DNA of 61,129 bases, from contig CBDUYN010000040.1 in NCBI GenBank assembly GCA_965371445.1, positions 1 to 61,129 of the forward strand, given 5' to 3'. A program made the translations under genes and the position numbers. The DNA is from DASWIG01 sp965371445. Its GTDB lineage: Bacteria > Acidobacteriota > Thermoanaerobaculia > Multivoradales > J023. Below the pieces are notes generated by a model. The model worked only from the letters and a program-made list of their open reading frames with translations. It ran no database searches and had not been told where the DNA came from. Positions 47,947-56,632 of this stretch are shown here, piece by piece. How positions within the stretch are numbered: position 1 is the first letter of the stretch; each line of letters begins with the position of its first letter.

Positions 47947-50076
47947 TCACACCCCGATCGAGACGAGATCGCTCCCCGTGCCGACCCCGCACCCACCACA
48001 GCCCGGCAGGTCGCAAGACCGCGCCGACGCCAGCGAGATCGCCCCCGTCGGACATGCCTCGGCACACCGCCTCGCCGCCTTCCGCAGACCCTCCGAGAGC
48101 GGCTTGTCAAACGGCACCGCCATCGAGACGTCGAAGCCGCGGCCTATGATCGACACCCCGAGCTCCTCGCCGGCCTCGGCCGCGATCCGAACGCAGGCGT
48201 CGCACATGATGCATTTCCCGGGCTCGTAGACGATTTCCGGATGGCTCGTGTCCTGGTCGAATCGCCGCCGCTCGCCGATGAAACGATAGGGATCGACGGC
48301 GTACTCGGTGGCATAGAGCCGAAGCTTGCAACCCACCGCCTTGCGGCAACCGCAGGAAAGGCAGCGGTGCGACTCGCGGTCGGCACGCTCCAGATCCATG
48401 CCGGCTTCGATCTCGTCGAAGCTGCCGTGCCGACGCTCCATGTCGATCGTCGCCGCGGGCGCACGCGGCGCGCGTTCGATTTCGCGCAGGAGCGCCGCCC
48501 GCTCGGCGTCGTCCACGAGGTGGAGCGCGACATCGGTCCACTGGTGGAGCCCCTTGACCTTCTCCCCCTTCAGATACTGGTCGATCGACTCCGCGGCGGC
48601 GCGCCCGGCGCCTACGGCGCGGACCGCGAGGTCCGCGCCGAGGACGGCGTCGCCGCCGGCGAAGACCCCTTCGACGCTCGTCTGAAGCGTCCTCTCCTCG
48701 GCGTGGATGCCCCAGCCCGTCACCGCCAAACCCTCGGCCTCGGCGAGCGCGCGCTCGACCGACTGGCCCACCGCGGCGATCACCGTGTCGCACGTGACGC
48801 TCCACTCCGATCCCTCGATCGGCACCGGGCGGCGCCGGCCCGAAGCGTCGGGCTCGCCGAGCTCCATGCGTTGACAAGTCAGCTGCAAGCCCGCGCCGTA
48901 CCGGTTGAGCCGCACCGGCGCCACCAGGTAGTCGAGCCGGACGCCTTCTTCCTCGGCCCCAACGACTTCCTCCAGGAGACAGGGCATCTCGTTGCGCGTC
49001 CGGCGGTAGAAGACCCGGACATCGGCCCCCTGGCGCACGGCCGTGCGTGCGGCGTCCATGGCGGTGTTGCCGCCGCCCACCACGATCACCTTCTTGCCGA
49101 TCTCGGGCTTTTCCCCCTTCGCCACCCGGCGCAGCAAGTCGATCCCCGAATAGGCCAGCTCCTCCCCCTCGCAGCGCAGGCCGCTCGACAGCTGTGCGCC
49201 GATACCGACGAAGATCGCGTCGTGGCGCTCTTGCTGATCCTGCAACGAAAAGTCCTTCCCCCAGCGCGTCCCCATCCGAAGCTCGGCACCGAGAGCACGG
49301 ATCACGTCGATCTCGTCGTCGAGCGCACGGCGCGGCAGACGATAGGCCGGGATGCCGTAGCGCAGCATCCCGCCGGGGAGCGAGCTGGCGTCGTAGAGGG
49401 TACAGGCGTGTCCCTTCTGGAGGAGATAGAACGCCGCCGTCAGACCCGCCGGGCCGGCGCCGATGATCCCCACCGACTTGCCGCTCGGCGGCGCCTTCGG
49501 CGGCACATGGGGCTCCCGGGCCGCCTGGTTCTCGTCGGCCGCGAAACGGTGCAGCCCGGCGATGGCCAGGGCCTCGTCGTGGTCGCAGCGCCGGCAGCTC
49601 TCCTCGCACAGCCGCGGACAGATCCGTCCCAACGTGCCGGGCAGCGACAGGGTCTGAGAGATCACCTCCATCGACCGGCGGTTCTCCCCCGCCGCGATCT
49701 CGTAGACGAAACCCGGGATGTCGAGCCCCGCCGGACAGCGCACCGCGCACGGCGCCACGCAGTCGCCCGCGTGGTCCGAAAGCAAGAGCTCCAGCGCCAT
49801 CTTGCGCGACGCCCGGACGTCCTCCGTGTCGGTCTCGACCACCATGGCGTCGGCGACTGGCATGGCGCACGACGGCGAGAACGTCCGCATCCCCTCGACC
49901 TGCACGCAGCACAGGAAACACGACGCCGTCGGCTCCAGGCCCTCGACGTGGCAGAGGGTCGGGATCTCGATCCCGAGCTCCTTGGCGGCGTCGAGGATCG
50001 TCGTTCCCGGCTCGACGTTGACCTCGCGGCCGTCGATTACAACCTTGAGAGTCGTCACAGCTCGTAGCTTCGTCAT
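47947..50076 (-). CDS. GltD-like FeS flavoprotein (NAD(P)H oxidoreductase subunit)
   Basis: The 709-aa protein starts at ATG 50076, overlapping the NuoF-like stop (ATGA). Domains in order: an N-terminal NuoG-like [2Fe-2S] ferredoxin at about 5-85 (IPTLCHVEGLEPTASCFLCC), a Cys-rich GltD entry domain (CVAPCAVRCPAGLDIPGF), FAD site IIGAGPAGLTAAFYLL near 205, NAD(P)H site VVGGGNTAMDAART near 345, and two C-terminal FeS regions (CLSCGCRKAVGC; CIMCDACVRI with CAEACPTGAISL). It fits the beta-subunit-like proteins of NAD(P)-linked formate dehydrogenase, HydABC and NfnB type complexes. With NuoE and NuoF next to it, an NAD(P)H:ferredoxin type reaction, perhaps bifurcating, is plausible but inferred. 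Confidence 0.85.
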   Translation of the reverse strand: MTKLRAVTTLKVVIDGREVNVEPGTTILDAAKELGIEIPTLCHVEGLEPTASCFLCCVQVEGMRTFSPSCAMPVADAMVVETDTEDVRASRKMALELLLSDHAGDCVAPCAVRCPAGLDIPGFVYEIAAGENRRSMEVISQTLSLPGTLGRICPRLCEESCRRCDHDEALAIAGLHRFAADENQAAREPHVPPKAPPSGKSVGIIGAGPAGLTAAFYLLQKGHACTLYDASSLPGGMLRYGIPAYRLPRRALDDEIDVIRALGAELRMGTRWGKDFSLQDQQERHDAIFVGIGAQLSSGLRCEGEELAYSGIDLLRRVAKGEKPEIGKKVIVVGGGNTAMDAARTAVRQGADVRVFYRRTRNEMPCLLEEVVGAEEEGVRLDYLVAPVRLNRYGAGLQLTCQRMELGEPDASGRRRPVPIEGSEWSVTCDTVIAAVGQSVERALAEAEGLAVTGWGIHAEERTLQTSVEGVFAGGDAVLGADLAVRAVGAGRAAAESIDQYLKGEKVKGLHQWTDVALHLVDDAERAALLREIERAPRAPAATIDMERRHGSFDEIEAGMDLERADRESHRCLSCGCRKAVGCKLRLYATEYAVDPYRFIGERRRFDQDTSHPEIVYEPGKCIMCDACVRIAAEAGEELGVSIIGRGFDVSMAVPFDKPLSEGLRKAARRCAEACPTGAISLASARSCDLPGCGGCGVGTGSDLVSIGV

Positions 50077-51875
50077 GGCGAGACGATCTCCACGGCGTCG
50101 TCCTGGCAGGCCTGATAGCACATGTCGCATCGGGTGCAGAGGTCGTCGTCGACGAAGTGTTTTTCGTAGGGCACGATCTCGATCGCTCCCACCGGGCAGG
50201 CCTGGGCACAGAGCGTGCAACCGATGCATTTGTCGTTGATTGAATAGTGGACGAGACCCGCGCAACGTCCGGCGGGGCAACGGCCCTCGATATGGGCCAC
50301 GAACTCGTCACGGAAGTAGCGCAGTGCCGTCACCACCGGGTTGGGTGCCGTCTGGCCGAGGCCGCAGAGGCTCGTACGTTTCACGCGGTCGGCCAGCTCC
50401 TCGAGCTTTTTGAGGTCGTCGTGACGCGCCCGTCCCTCGCTCATGCGCTCCAGGATCTCCAGCATGCGCTGCGTGCCGACGCGGCAGAAGGTGCACTTGC
50501 CGCACGACTCCTGGCAGGTGAAGGTCAGGAAAAAGCGCGAGATGTCGACCATGCAGTCGCGCTCGTCCAAGACGACGAGGCCGCCCGAGCCCATGATGGC
50601 GCCGGTCCTGGCCAGGGCCTCGTAGTCGACCGCCGTGTCGGCGAGCGACGCCGGGATGCAGCCTCCCGAGGGTCCGCCGAGCTGGACAGCTTTCAATTGC
50701 CGGCCGTCCTTGATGCCGCCGCCGCGCTCCTCGACGATCTCGCGGATCGTCGCCCCCATGGGGACCTCGATCAACCCGCCGTGGCGGATCTTGCCGGCCA
50801 GCGCGAAGACCTTCGTCCCCTTGGAGGTCTCGGTACCGTAGGCGGCGAAAGCCGCGGCGCCGTGACGAACGATCCAGGGGACGCAGGCCAAGGTCTCGAC
50901 GTTGTTGATCGACGTCGGACGTCCCCGAAAGCCCTGCTCCACCGGGTACGGAGGACGCAGCCGTGGCATGCCGCGCTTGCCCTCGAGCGAAGCGATCAAC
51001 GCCGTCTCCTCGCCGCAGACGAAGGCCCCGGCCCCTTCCCGGACCTCGAAGCTCAGGCTAAAGTCGCTCCCCAGGATCCCTTCGCCCAGAAGCCCCGCCG
51101 CCTCGGCGCTTTCGAGCGCCTGGCGGATGTGACGCACCGCCTGCGGGTACTCGGCGCGGATATAAAAAAAACCTTCCGCGGCGCCGATCGCCCAGGCCGC
51201 GATCGCCAGCCCTTCGACGACGCGGTGCGGATCCGCCTCCAGGACGAGACGGTCCATGAACGCTCCGGGGTCGCCCTCGTCGCCGTTGCAGATGACGTAC
51301 TTCGGCGCCTCCTGGGCCAGGGCGAGCGACCACTTGCGGCCGGTGGGGAAACCCGCGCCGCCGCGTCCGCGCAGGCCTGATTCGGTGATCATGGCGATCA
51401 CTTCCTCGGCGGTCTGCGAGGCGAGGCACGAGGCGAGCGCCTCGTAGCCGCCGCGGGCGCGGTAGTCGTCGAGGCTCGTGGGATCGATCTCGCCGCAGTT
51501 CTCGAGCACGATCCGCGTCTCGTCGGCCTCGCGGGCGACGACGGGCGACGCCACGGGACGGCCGTTGGTGGAGAGGCTGTCGGCGAGCCGTTCGTAGGCG
51601 AAGCGCGCACGTTCCAGGAGACGGCGGGGCCGCAGGTGGCGGCGCAAGATCGACGGCACGAGCTCGACCGTGACGTTGGAATAAAAAGCGCGCAGGCCGT
51701 CGTCCTCGACCACCTCGACGAGCGGCTCGCGGTGGCACATACCGCCACAGCCGACGGCTTTCACGACGTGCGCCGCGCCGCTTCGTCCCGCGGCCTCCTT
51801 GAGCGCCTTCCAGACCGGACGCGCTCCGTTGGCGATGCCGCAGGAGCCGAGGCCGACACGCAGCTCGACGCTCAC
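50073..51875 (-). CDS. NuoF-like NADH-binding subunit with C-terminal 2x[4Fe-4S]
   Basis: The 600-aa protein has an N-terminal thioredoxin-like [2Fe-2S] region (GSCGIANGA ... GCGGMCHREP). The NADH/FMN core follows (RGRGGAGFPTGRKW, ICNGDEGDPGAFMDRL), then the [4Fe-4S] motif ESCGKCTFCRVGT with a later SLCGLG. The C-terminal bacterial-type 2x[4Fe-4S] domain has CIGCTLCAQACPVG and CTRCDMCYQACQDD. This layout is that of HydB/HndC/BamH-like proteins, not respiratory NuoF alone. It oxidises NADH and passes electrons to clusters. Starts and stops overlap those of both neighbours by 4 bp. Confidence 0.92.
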   Translation of the reverse strand: MSVELRVGLGSCGIANGARPVWKALKEAAGRSGAAHVVKAVGCGGMCHREPLVEVVEDDGLRAFYSNVTVELVPSILRRHLRPRRLLERARFAYERLADSLSTNGRPVASPVVAREADETRIVLENCGEIDPTSLDDYRARGGYEALASCLASQTAEEVIAMITESGLRGRGGAGFPTGRKWSLALAQEAPKYVICNGDEGDPGAFMDRLVLEADPHRVVEGLAIAAWAIGAAEGFFYIRAEYPQAVRHIRQALESAEAAGLLGEGILGSDFSLSFEVREGAGAFVCGEETALIASLEGKRGMPRLRPPYPVEQGFRGRPTSINNVETLACVPWIVRHGAAAFAAYGTETSKGTKVFALAGKIRHGGLIEVPMGATIREIVEERGGGIKDGRQLKAVQLGGPSGGCIPASLADTAVDYEALARTGAIMGSGGLVVLDERDCMVDISRFFLTFTCQESCGKCTFCRVGTQRMLEILERMSEGRARHDDLKKLEELADRVKRTSLCGLGQTAPNPVVTALRYFRDEFVAHIEGRCPAGRCAGLVHYSINDKCIGCTLCAQACPVGAIEIVPYEKHFVDDDLCTRCDMCYQACQDDAVEIVSP

Positions 51876-52768
51876 GGCATCTCCTCCAGGGTGCGCAGCG
51901 CCTCCCAGGCGCTGGTCGGCGTCAGGTGTCCGGCCGTCTCCTCGCCGACCATCATCACCGGTGCCAGGCTACAGCAGCCGAGGCAAGCCACCGGATCGAG
52001 GGTGAAGCGTTTCTTCGCGTCCGTGTCCTCGCCTTCCGGGATCTTGAGCTGGCGCCGCAGCTCCTCGCTCACCTGCTCGACGCCGGCGACGTGGCAGGCC
52101 GTGCCGTGACAGACCCGGACGACGTGCTCTCCCACCGGCTTGCTGCGGAACTGGGCGTAGAACGTGGCGCTGCCGGCGACCTGCGCCGGGGTGATCTCGG
52201 TGAGCTCGCAGAGGCGGCGCAGAGCTTCCTCGGGGAGGTAGCGGTAATGCGTCTGGATCGCCTGGAGGATCGGGATCGCCGCCTCGCGGCTCGTGCCCTC
52301 GCGCTCCACCACGGCGTCGACGAAGGCGAGGTCGATCTCGTCGGACGAGCCGTTTCCCGCGGCCCGGGAAGCCACGGCTGTAAAGCCCACCGACGAGCCT
52401 GGGCCCGCCCGTATCTGAATGAGCTCCTCGCGCGTCGGCAGGGCCGGCTTGCCGAGCCCCTGGTAAAGCTTCGCCGCGACGAGGAAGAAGGCGGCCGAGA
52501 CGAAGACGACCCAGGCGAGGACGTAGCTCCGCTCGTCGCGCAGAAGCGACCGGTTCGTCTGGCGCTCGTGTTCGGCCTCGAGGACCGGTGCGCCCTCGGC
52601 GTCGGTCAGGACTTGCTCCTTAAGCTCCGCGATCGCCGCCTTTTCGCGTTCGACGCGCCGGCGCTCGGCGATCGCGTCGCCGACGAGGTAGAGGCTCGCC
52701 GCGGCGAGGACGACCGCGGCGACGGCGGCCGTCCAGGCGGTGAGCTTCCTTCTCTCGCCGTGCCTCAT
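51872..52768 (-). CDS. NuoE-like [2Fe-2S] subunit with two N-terminal TM helices
   Basis: ATG 52768 overlaps the NapH-like stop (ATGA). The 298-aa protein is longer than the usual 160-aa NuoE because it carries a membrane module: TM1 near residues 10-30 (AWTAAVAAVVLAAASLYLVG), a charged periplasmic or cytosolic loop, and TM2 near 84-104 (VLAWVVFVSAAFFLVAAKLY). The C-terminal 150 residues are NuoE, with CHGTAC (C-x4-C) and CLGCC (C-x3-C) ligating [2Fe-2S]. It would anchor the NuoF/GltD-like module to the membrane next to the NapH-like protein. This fusion is uncommon. Confidence 0.88.
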   Translation of the reverse strand: MRHGERRKLTAWTAAVAAVVLAAASLYLVGDAIAERRRVEREKAAIAELKEQVLTDAEGAPVLEAEHERQTNRSLLRDERSYVLAWVVFVSAAFFLVAAKLYQGLGKPALPTREELIQIRAGPGSSVGFTAVASRAAGNGSSDEIDLAFVDAVVEREGTSREAAIPILQAIQTHYRYLPEEALRRLCELTEITPAQVAGSATFYAQFRSKPVGEHVVRVCHGTACHVAGVEQVSEELRRQLKIPEGEDTDAKKRFTLDPVACLGCCSLAPVMMVGEETAGHLTPTSAWEALRTLEEMP

Positions 52769-53712
52769 ACCTCGGCCGCCGCGCAGGAGGTGCAGCTCTC
52801 GTGGACGGGACACGAAGCGTAGCAACGGGCGCAGGCGAGGCACGTGGTGCGGATCGCCCGCATCTTCTCGATCGCGCCGTAGGGACAGGCCTCGTTGCAA
52901 AGCCCGCAGTCAAGCTCGCGGTGCGGGGTAATGGTTACGCTCTTCCAGGAAAGGCGCGAAAAAACCGAGAGCAACGCTCCGTAGGGACAGAGGTAACGGC
53001 AATAGGGACGGCCGACGAAGATTCCCAAGAGCAGGAAACCCACGCCGATCAGGAACATGTGAAACGATCCCGTGAAGCGAAAGAAGCTGACGAAGGGGTC
53101 GAAGCGGCAGATGATGAAGTCACGGCTCGCCGCCGGCAGCACCGCGAAGACGATCGCGAGGCCCAGATAGATCCATTTGAGCCACCCCAGGGCCTTGTCG
53201 AGCCGCGGCGGGACCTTGACGGGCTTCAAAAGCATGATCTCCTGGATGGAGCCCAGCGCGCAGACGCCCGAGCAGAAGACCCGGCCGAAAAAAAGCGCCG
53301 CCAGAAGCGGCAGGACGAAAATCGCGATGACGAAATACGGTATGGCGTAATCCGGATCGACGAGAGCCAGGGTGACGTTCTGGATCGAGCCGATCGGACA
53401 GATGCATCCTTCGCGGTAGAAGCCGAAGTAGGCGAGGCAGACGAGCGCGAAAGTCAGCGTGCCGGCGCGGGTACGTCGCTTCAGAACGAGCCAGGCCGCG
53501 ACGAGGAGCGCCACTCCGAGAAGCGCCATGTCGAGCACCTGGCGCCAGGGCGCGACCGGCAGCGGACGCTGCACCTCGGGAGTGACGTAGCCGTCGCCGA
53601 TCACCTCCTCGGTCGGCGCCACTTCGACGGGCCGGCTGTAGTCGACCTGGCCGGCGGCCGGCAGGGCGGCGAAAACAAGGAGGACGAGGAGGAGGAAGAG
53701 GTGTCGCTTCAT
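52765..53712 (-). CDS. NapH/NosR-like membrane polyferredoxin
   Basis: The 315-aa integral membrane protein starts with a signal-like helix (LFLLLVLLVFAALPAAGQ), an exported segment of about 35 aa, then five or so TM helices. Two conserved Cys motifs lie at membrane ends (GCICPIGSIQN and CSGVCALGSIQ), followed by CRYLCPYGALL. The C-terminal cytoplasmic ferredoxin has two [4Fe-4S] sites (CGLCNEACPYGAIE; CLACARCYASCP). Such proteins carry electrons between quinone or periplasmic donors and cytoplasmic carriers. It lies 14 bp after the Tat ferredoxin gene and overlaps the NuoE fusion. Confidence 0.88.
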   Translation of the reverse strand: MKRHLFLLLVLLVFAALPAAGQVDYSRPVEVAPTEEVIGDGYVTPEVQRPLPVAPWRQVLDMALLGVALLVAAWLVLKRRTRAGTLTFALVCLAYFGFYREGCICPIGSIQNVTLALVDPDYAIPYFVIAIFVLPLLAALFFGRVFCSGVCALGSIQEIMLLKPVKVPPRLDKALGWLKWIYLGLAIVFAVLPAASRDFIICRFDPFVSFFRFTGSFHMFLIGVGFLLLGIFVGRPYCRYLCPYGALLSVFSRLSWKSVTITPHRELDCGLCNEACPYGAIEKMRAIRTTCLACARCYASCPVHESCTSCAAAEV

Positions 53713-53726
53713 GACGTTGTAGCTCT

Positions 53727-54311
53727 CTACACCGTCGTTTCCTCACGCAGGTACGCGTCCTCGGGACACGCGGTCGAAATCGAGCAGCGGTTACAATCGA
53801 GGCACACGTTGTGGCGCACCTCCAACCGGATCGAGCCCAACCCCGCGGGCTCCTTGCATCCCATGACGCAACGGCCACAGCCGTTGCAGAGCTCCTCGTC
53901 GATCGTGTACTCGTAGAAGTTGTTGGCCGGGTCGTCGGGATCGACGTAACCGATCGGTTTCCGCTCGATCGCATCGCGCGGACAGAGCTTCTCGCTCGGC
54001 AACCCGTCGGAATCTACGGCGCTCTTGATCTGGAAGTAAGCCGGGCAGATGTAGCAACGGCCGCACTCGTCGAAGTGATTGACGGCACGCACCGCCGAGA
54101 GCGTCACGACGCAGTCGGTGGCACAGGCCTCGCAGACCTCGACGCCCACCGCTCCGAGCTGGCTGTTGATGCATTTGCTGGTGTCGATCTCCCAGGCGTA
54201 GGTCTTGTGGGCTTTCAAACCCAGGAAGGCCGTGATCCCGCCCAGGCCCACGACCGCGCCGGTGCGGGCCGCGTGTCCCAGGACTTCTCGACGTGTCATG
54301 CCGTCGCTCAT
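53727..54311 (-). CDS. Tat-exported multi-cluster ferredoxin (NrfC/HybA-like)
   Basis: The 194-aa protein has a twin-arginine signal (TRREVLG plus a hydrophobic helix VVGLGGITAFLGL) and about 15 cysteines. Visible groupings are CEACATDC, CGRCYICP, CNGCGRCVMGC and CLDCNRC with a late CPEDAYL, enough for three or four [4Fe-4S] clusters. It is predicted to sit outside the cytoplasmic membrane as an electron-transfer subunit partner of the NapH-like protein. Its start overlaps the NHL gene stop by 4 bp. Confidence 0.88.
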   Translation of the reverse strand: MSDGMTRREVLGHAARTGAVVGLGGITAFLGLKAHKTYAWEIDTSKCINSQLGAVGVEVCEACATDCVVTLSAVRAVNHFDECGRCYICPAYFQIKSAVDSDGLPSEKLCPRDAIERKPIGYVDPDDPANNFYEYTIDEELCNGCGRCVMGCKEPAGLGSIRLEVRHNVCLDCNRCSISTACPEDAYLREETTV

Positions 54312-55159
54312 TCGGATTCCCCCTTCTCCCCAGGCGCACCCGTCGGCTCAAAAACCGAGATCCGGAGCCGGACGGTGTCGGCGACGTAGACCCGGCCGCG
54401 GGAGTCGACGGCGAGGTCCATGTTCTTGCAGGTCGCGTCAAAGGCTTCCTCGGCGGCGATGACTTCCTGGAAGACGCCTTCCGGGTCGTAGACCTTGGCC
54501 CGCGGGCCGGCCTTTTCGGTGACGAAGACCCGGCCACTGCGACCCAGGGCGACGTTGGTCGGGTTGCAGCACCCGGGGAAGCCCGCCGGGTCGACGCCGT
54601 CGAAGCGGCCGAAGCGTCCCAGGAGCTTGCCGCCCAATGTGTAGCGTTCGACCCGGTGCATCCCGGGATTGGCGACGTGGACGACGCCCTCGGCGTCGAC
54701 CGCGAAGTCGACGACGCCGTTGGGGATGTGAAAACCGCCTTTGCGGTGCTGGTCGCCGATGTTGTTAAGGAAGCCTCCCCGACGCTCGAAGCGGCGAATG
54801 CAGCGGGCGACGGCGTCGGCCAGGAGGACGTCCTCGCCGGCAAAACCGATGGCGGTGACGAGCCCCAGGCGCTCGCCGTCGCGCCACGTGTCGCGGCGCC
54901 GGCCGTCTCTCGAGAAGACCTCGACCTGCCCGGCTTCGCCGACCCAGACCTCTTCGCCGTGGACCGCGACCGAGAAGCCGGGGGCGCCGGTCGGCCACTG
55001 GCCGAGGAGGCTGCCCTCGGCGTCGAAGACCTTCACCGCTTCGTCGCCCACGGCGTAGAGACGGTCCTCGGCGTCGACGGCAAGCCCGCGCAGCGCCCGG
55101 GTGAACTGGTCGGCCTGGTGGCCCTTGCCGCTAATCGTCCGGATCGTCTGGTACGTCAT
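54308..55159 (-). CDS. NHL-repeat beta-propeller protein
   Basis: The 283-aa protein contains about six NHL-type blades (LRGLAVDAEDRLYAVG, FAVDAEGVVHVANPG, MDLAVDSRGRVYVAD), forming a six-bladed propeller. There is no obvious signal peptide. It is the first gene of the redox operon, 51 bp downstream of the palindrome at 55211-55226. Its role may be structural, for example docking the Tat ferredoxin. Location and ligand cannot be read from sequence. Confidence 0.85.
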   Translation of the reverse strand: MTYQTIRTISGKGHQADQFTRALRGLAVDAEDRLYAVGDEAVKVFDAEGSLLGQWPTGAPGFSVAVHGEEVWVGEAGQVEVFSRDGRRRDTWRDGERLGLVTAIGFAGEDVLLADAVARCIRRFERRGGFLNNIGDQHRKGGFHIPNGVVDFAVDAEGVVHVANPGMHRVERYTLGGKLLGRFGRFDGVDPAGFPGCCNPTNVALGRSGRVFVTEKAGPRAKVYDPEGVFQEVIAAEEAFDATCKNMDLAVDSRGRVYVADTVRLRISVFEPTGAPGEKGESE

Positions 55160-55210
55160 GCCGTTTCTCCCTCGTCGGTCCTGATTGGACTCGTTCTCGC
55201 CTCGAATTCT

Positions 55211-55226
55211 TATGACCTACGTCATT
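55211..55226. promoter_or_regulatory. palindromic operator candidate (site 2)
   Basis: TATGACCTACGTCATT contains the perfect palindrome ATGAC-N4-GTCAT. Its reverse complement, AATGACGTAGGTCATA, matches the palindrome at 40609-40624 at 14 of 15 core positions. It lies 51 bp upstream of the first gene of the six-gene redox operon and overlaps the stop codon of the PQQ-repeat gene. The position suits an activator or repressor at the promoter. Confidence 0.65.
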
Positions 55227-56487
55227 TCCCGACCTGGACGGCGACCATGCGGACCAGGTCGCGCATCACGAGCTTGCCGTCGGAGAGCGCCATCGGTGCC
55301 CAGACGTCGTGGCCGCCCAGAACCTGCGCCTGGGCGATCTCTTTGTAGCCCCCGGTGCTCGCCTCGACGAAGCGCAGGAGGCCCGTCTTGCCGTCAAGGA
55401 TCAGGAACATGCCGTCGGCGAGGATGTAGCTGCCCATGTCAAACGACGCGGGCGTCGAGCTCCAGACGACCTTGCCGTCTTTCGTCAGGCAGGTGAGCTG
55501 GCCGCGCTTCTTCTTGTCGACGGCGAAGACGTGGTCCTTGTAGAGGATCGGCGTGTGGATCTCGGAGTTCCACTCCTCGGGGGTGTGGACGAAAAGCGAT
55601 TCGGTCGTAAACGAGCCGTTCGACTTGGCGACGCGGAACATCGTGCCCCCGGAGTCGTAGCCGTTGGTGACGAAGACGCGTTCCGAATCGACGACGAGCG
55701 GCGAAGGCGAGACGGCGACGTTGAACTTGAACTTGTGGTGCCAGAGGAGCTTGCCGGTCGCCCGGTCGATCCCTTGCGTGCCCTGGAGCGTGTTGTAGAG
55801 GTACTGGTCGACGCCGCCGAGATAGGCCGGCATGAGCGAGGCGTGCGACATGAGCCAGGCCTTCGGGTTTTCGGTGCGCCAGATCTCCTCGCCGGTGTCC
55901 TTCTTGAAGGCGACGGCCAGCGCCGAGCCTCCCGGAGCGACGACCACCCGGTCGTCTTCGATCAGGGGACACTGGCCGGTGTACCAGGGCGGGATCTTGG
56001 TGCCGTACTCCCGGACGAGGTTCTTGCGCCAGAGCTCCTTGCCGGTCGCGGCGTCGAGAGCGTGGAAGGTGGCCTTGGGGTCGAGGGAGAAGACGTATTT
56101 GCCGTCCGTCGCGGGGACGGTCCGGGTGATGCCATGGTTGGGACGGATGCGCCGCGTCTCCTTGAAGGTCCAGAGCTCTTTGCCGTCTTCCAGGGCGACG
56201 GCGCGTACCAGCCATTCGGAGGCCACAGAGTCGTAGTCGTTGAAGTAGACGCGGCCGTCGTAGATGGCGGCGCCGGAGTAGCCCTGCTCGACCTCGGTCG
56301 ACCAGAGGACCTTGGGGCCTCCTTCGCCGAGCTCGCGCAAGAGGCCCTTTTCCTGCGAGATGCCGTCGCGGTTGGGGCCGCGGAACTGGGGCCAGTTGTC
56401 CGCCGTGGCGGGGATCGCAGCGAGGACGAGGAGGAGGAGGAGGGGGAGGGTGGGAAACCTGGGGGTGGGTCGGCGGTGTCCGTTCAT
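55222..56487 (-). CDS. secreted PQQ-like beta-propeller protein
   Basis: ATG 56487 gives a signal peptide (LPLLLLLVLAAIPATA); the longer frame to 56532 does not. The 421-aa product begins NWPQFRGPNRDGISQEKGLL, the usual start of PQQ_2/outer-membrane assembly-like propellers. It has repeated blades such as VRAVALEDGKELWTF, HALDAATGKELWRK and IDRATGKLLWHH. No quinoprotein catalytic residues are evident, so it is probably a binding propeller, not an active dehydrogenase. It is upstream of and co-directional with the redox operon, 62 bp from it. Confidence 0.88.
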   Translation of the reverse strand: MNGHRRPTPRFPTLPLLLLLVLAAIPATADNWPQFRGPNRDGISQEKGLLRELGEGGPKVLWSTEVEQGYSGAAIYDGRVYFNDYDSVASEWLVRAVALEDGKELWTFKETRRIRPNHGITRTVPATDGKYVFSLDPKATFHALDAATGKELWRKNLVREYGTKIPPWYTGQCPLIEDDRVVVAPGGSALAVAFKKDTGEEIWRTENPKAWLMSHASLMPAYLGGVDQYLYNTLQGTQGIDRATGKLLWHHKFKFNVAVSPSPLVVDSERVFVTNGYDSGGTMFRVAKSNGSFTTESLFVHTPEEWNSEIHTPILYKDHVFAVDKKKRGQLTCLTKDGKVVWSSTPASFDMGSYILADGMFLILDGKTGLLRFVEASTGGYKEIAQAQVLGGHDVWAPMALSDGKLVMRDLVRMVAVQVGK

Positions 56488-56632
56488 GGTCCCGATGATG
56501 GGGACGGAGGTGTCGACGCAGAAACACCCCACGGGGTGGGGAACCTACCCCGTAGAGTGGGCTTTCGATGCTCTTTTACGGAGCCTTTACACCGCTTGTA
56601 GCCTCCCCTGCTGGGCGTCCCGCCGGCCCCAG

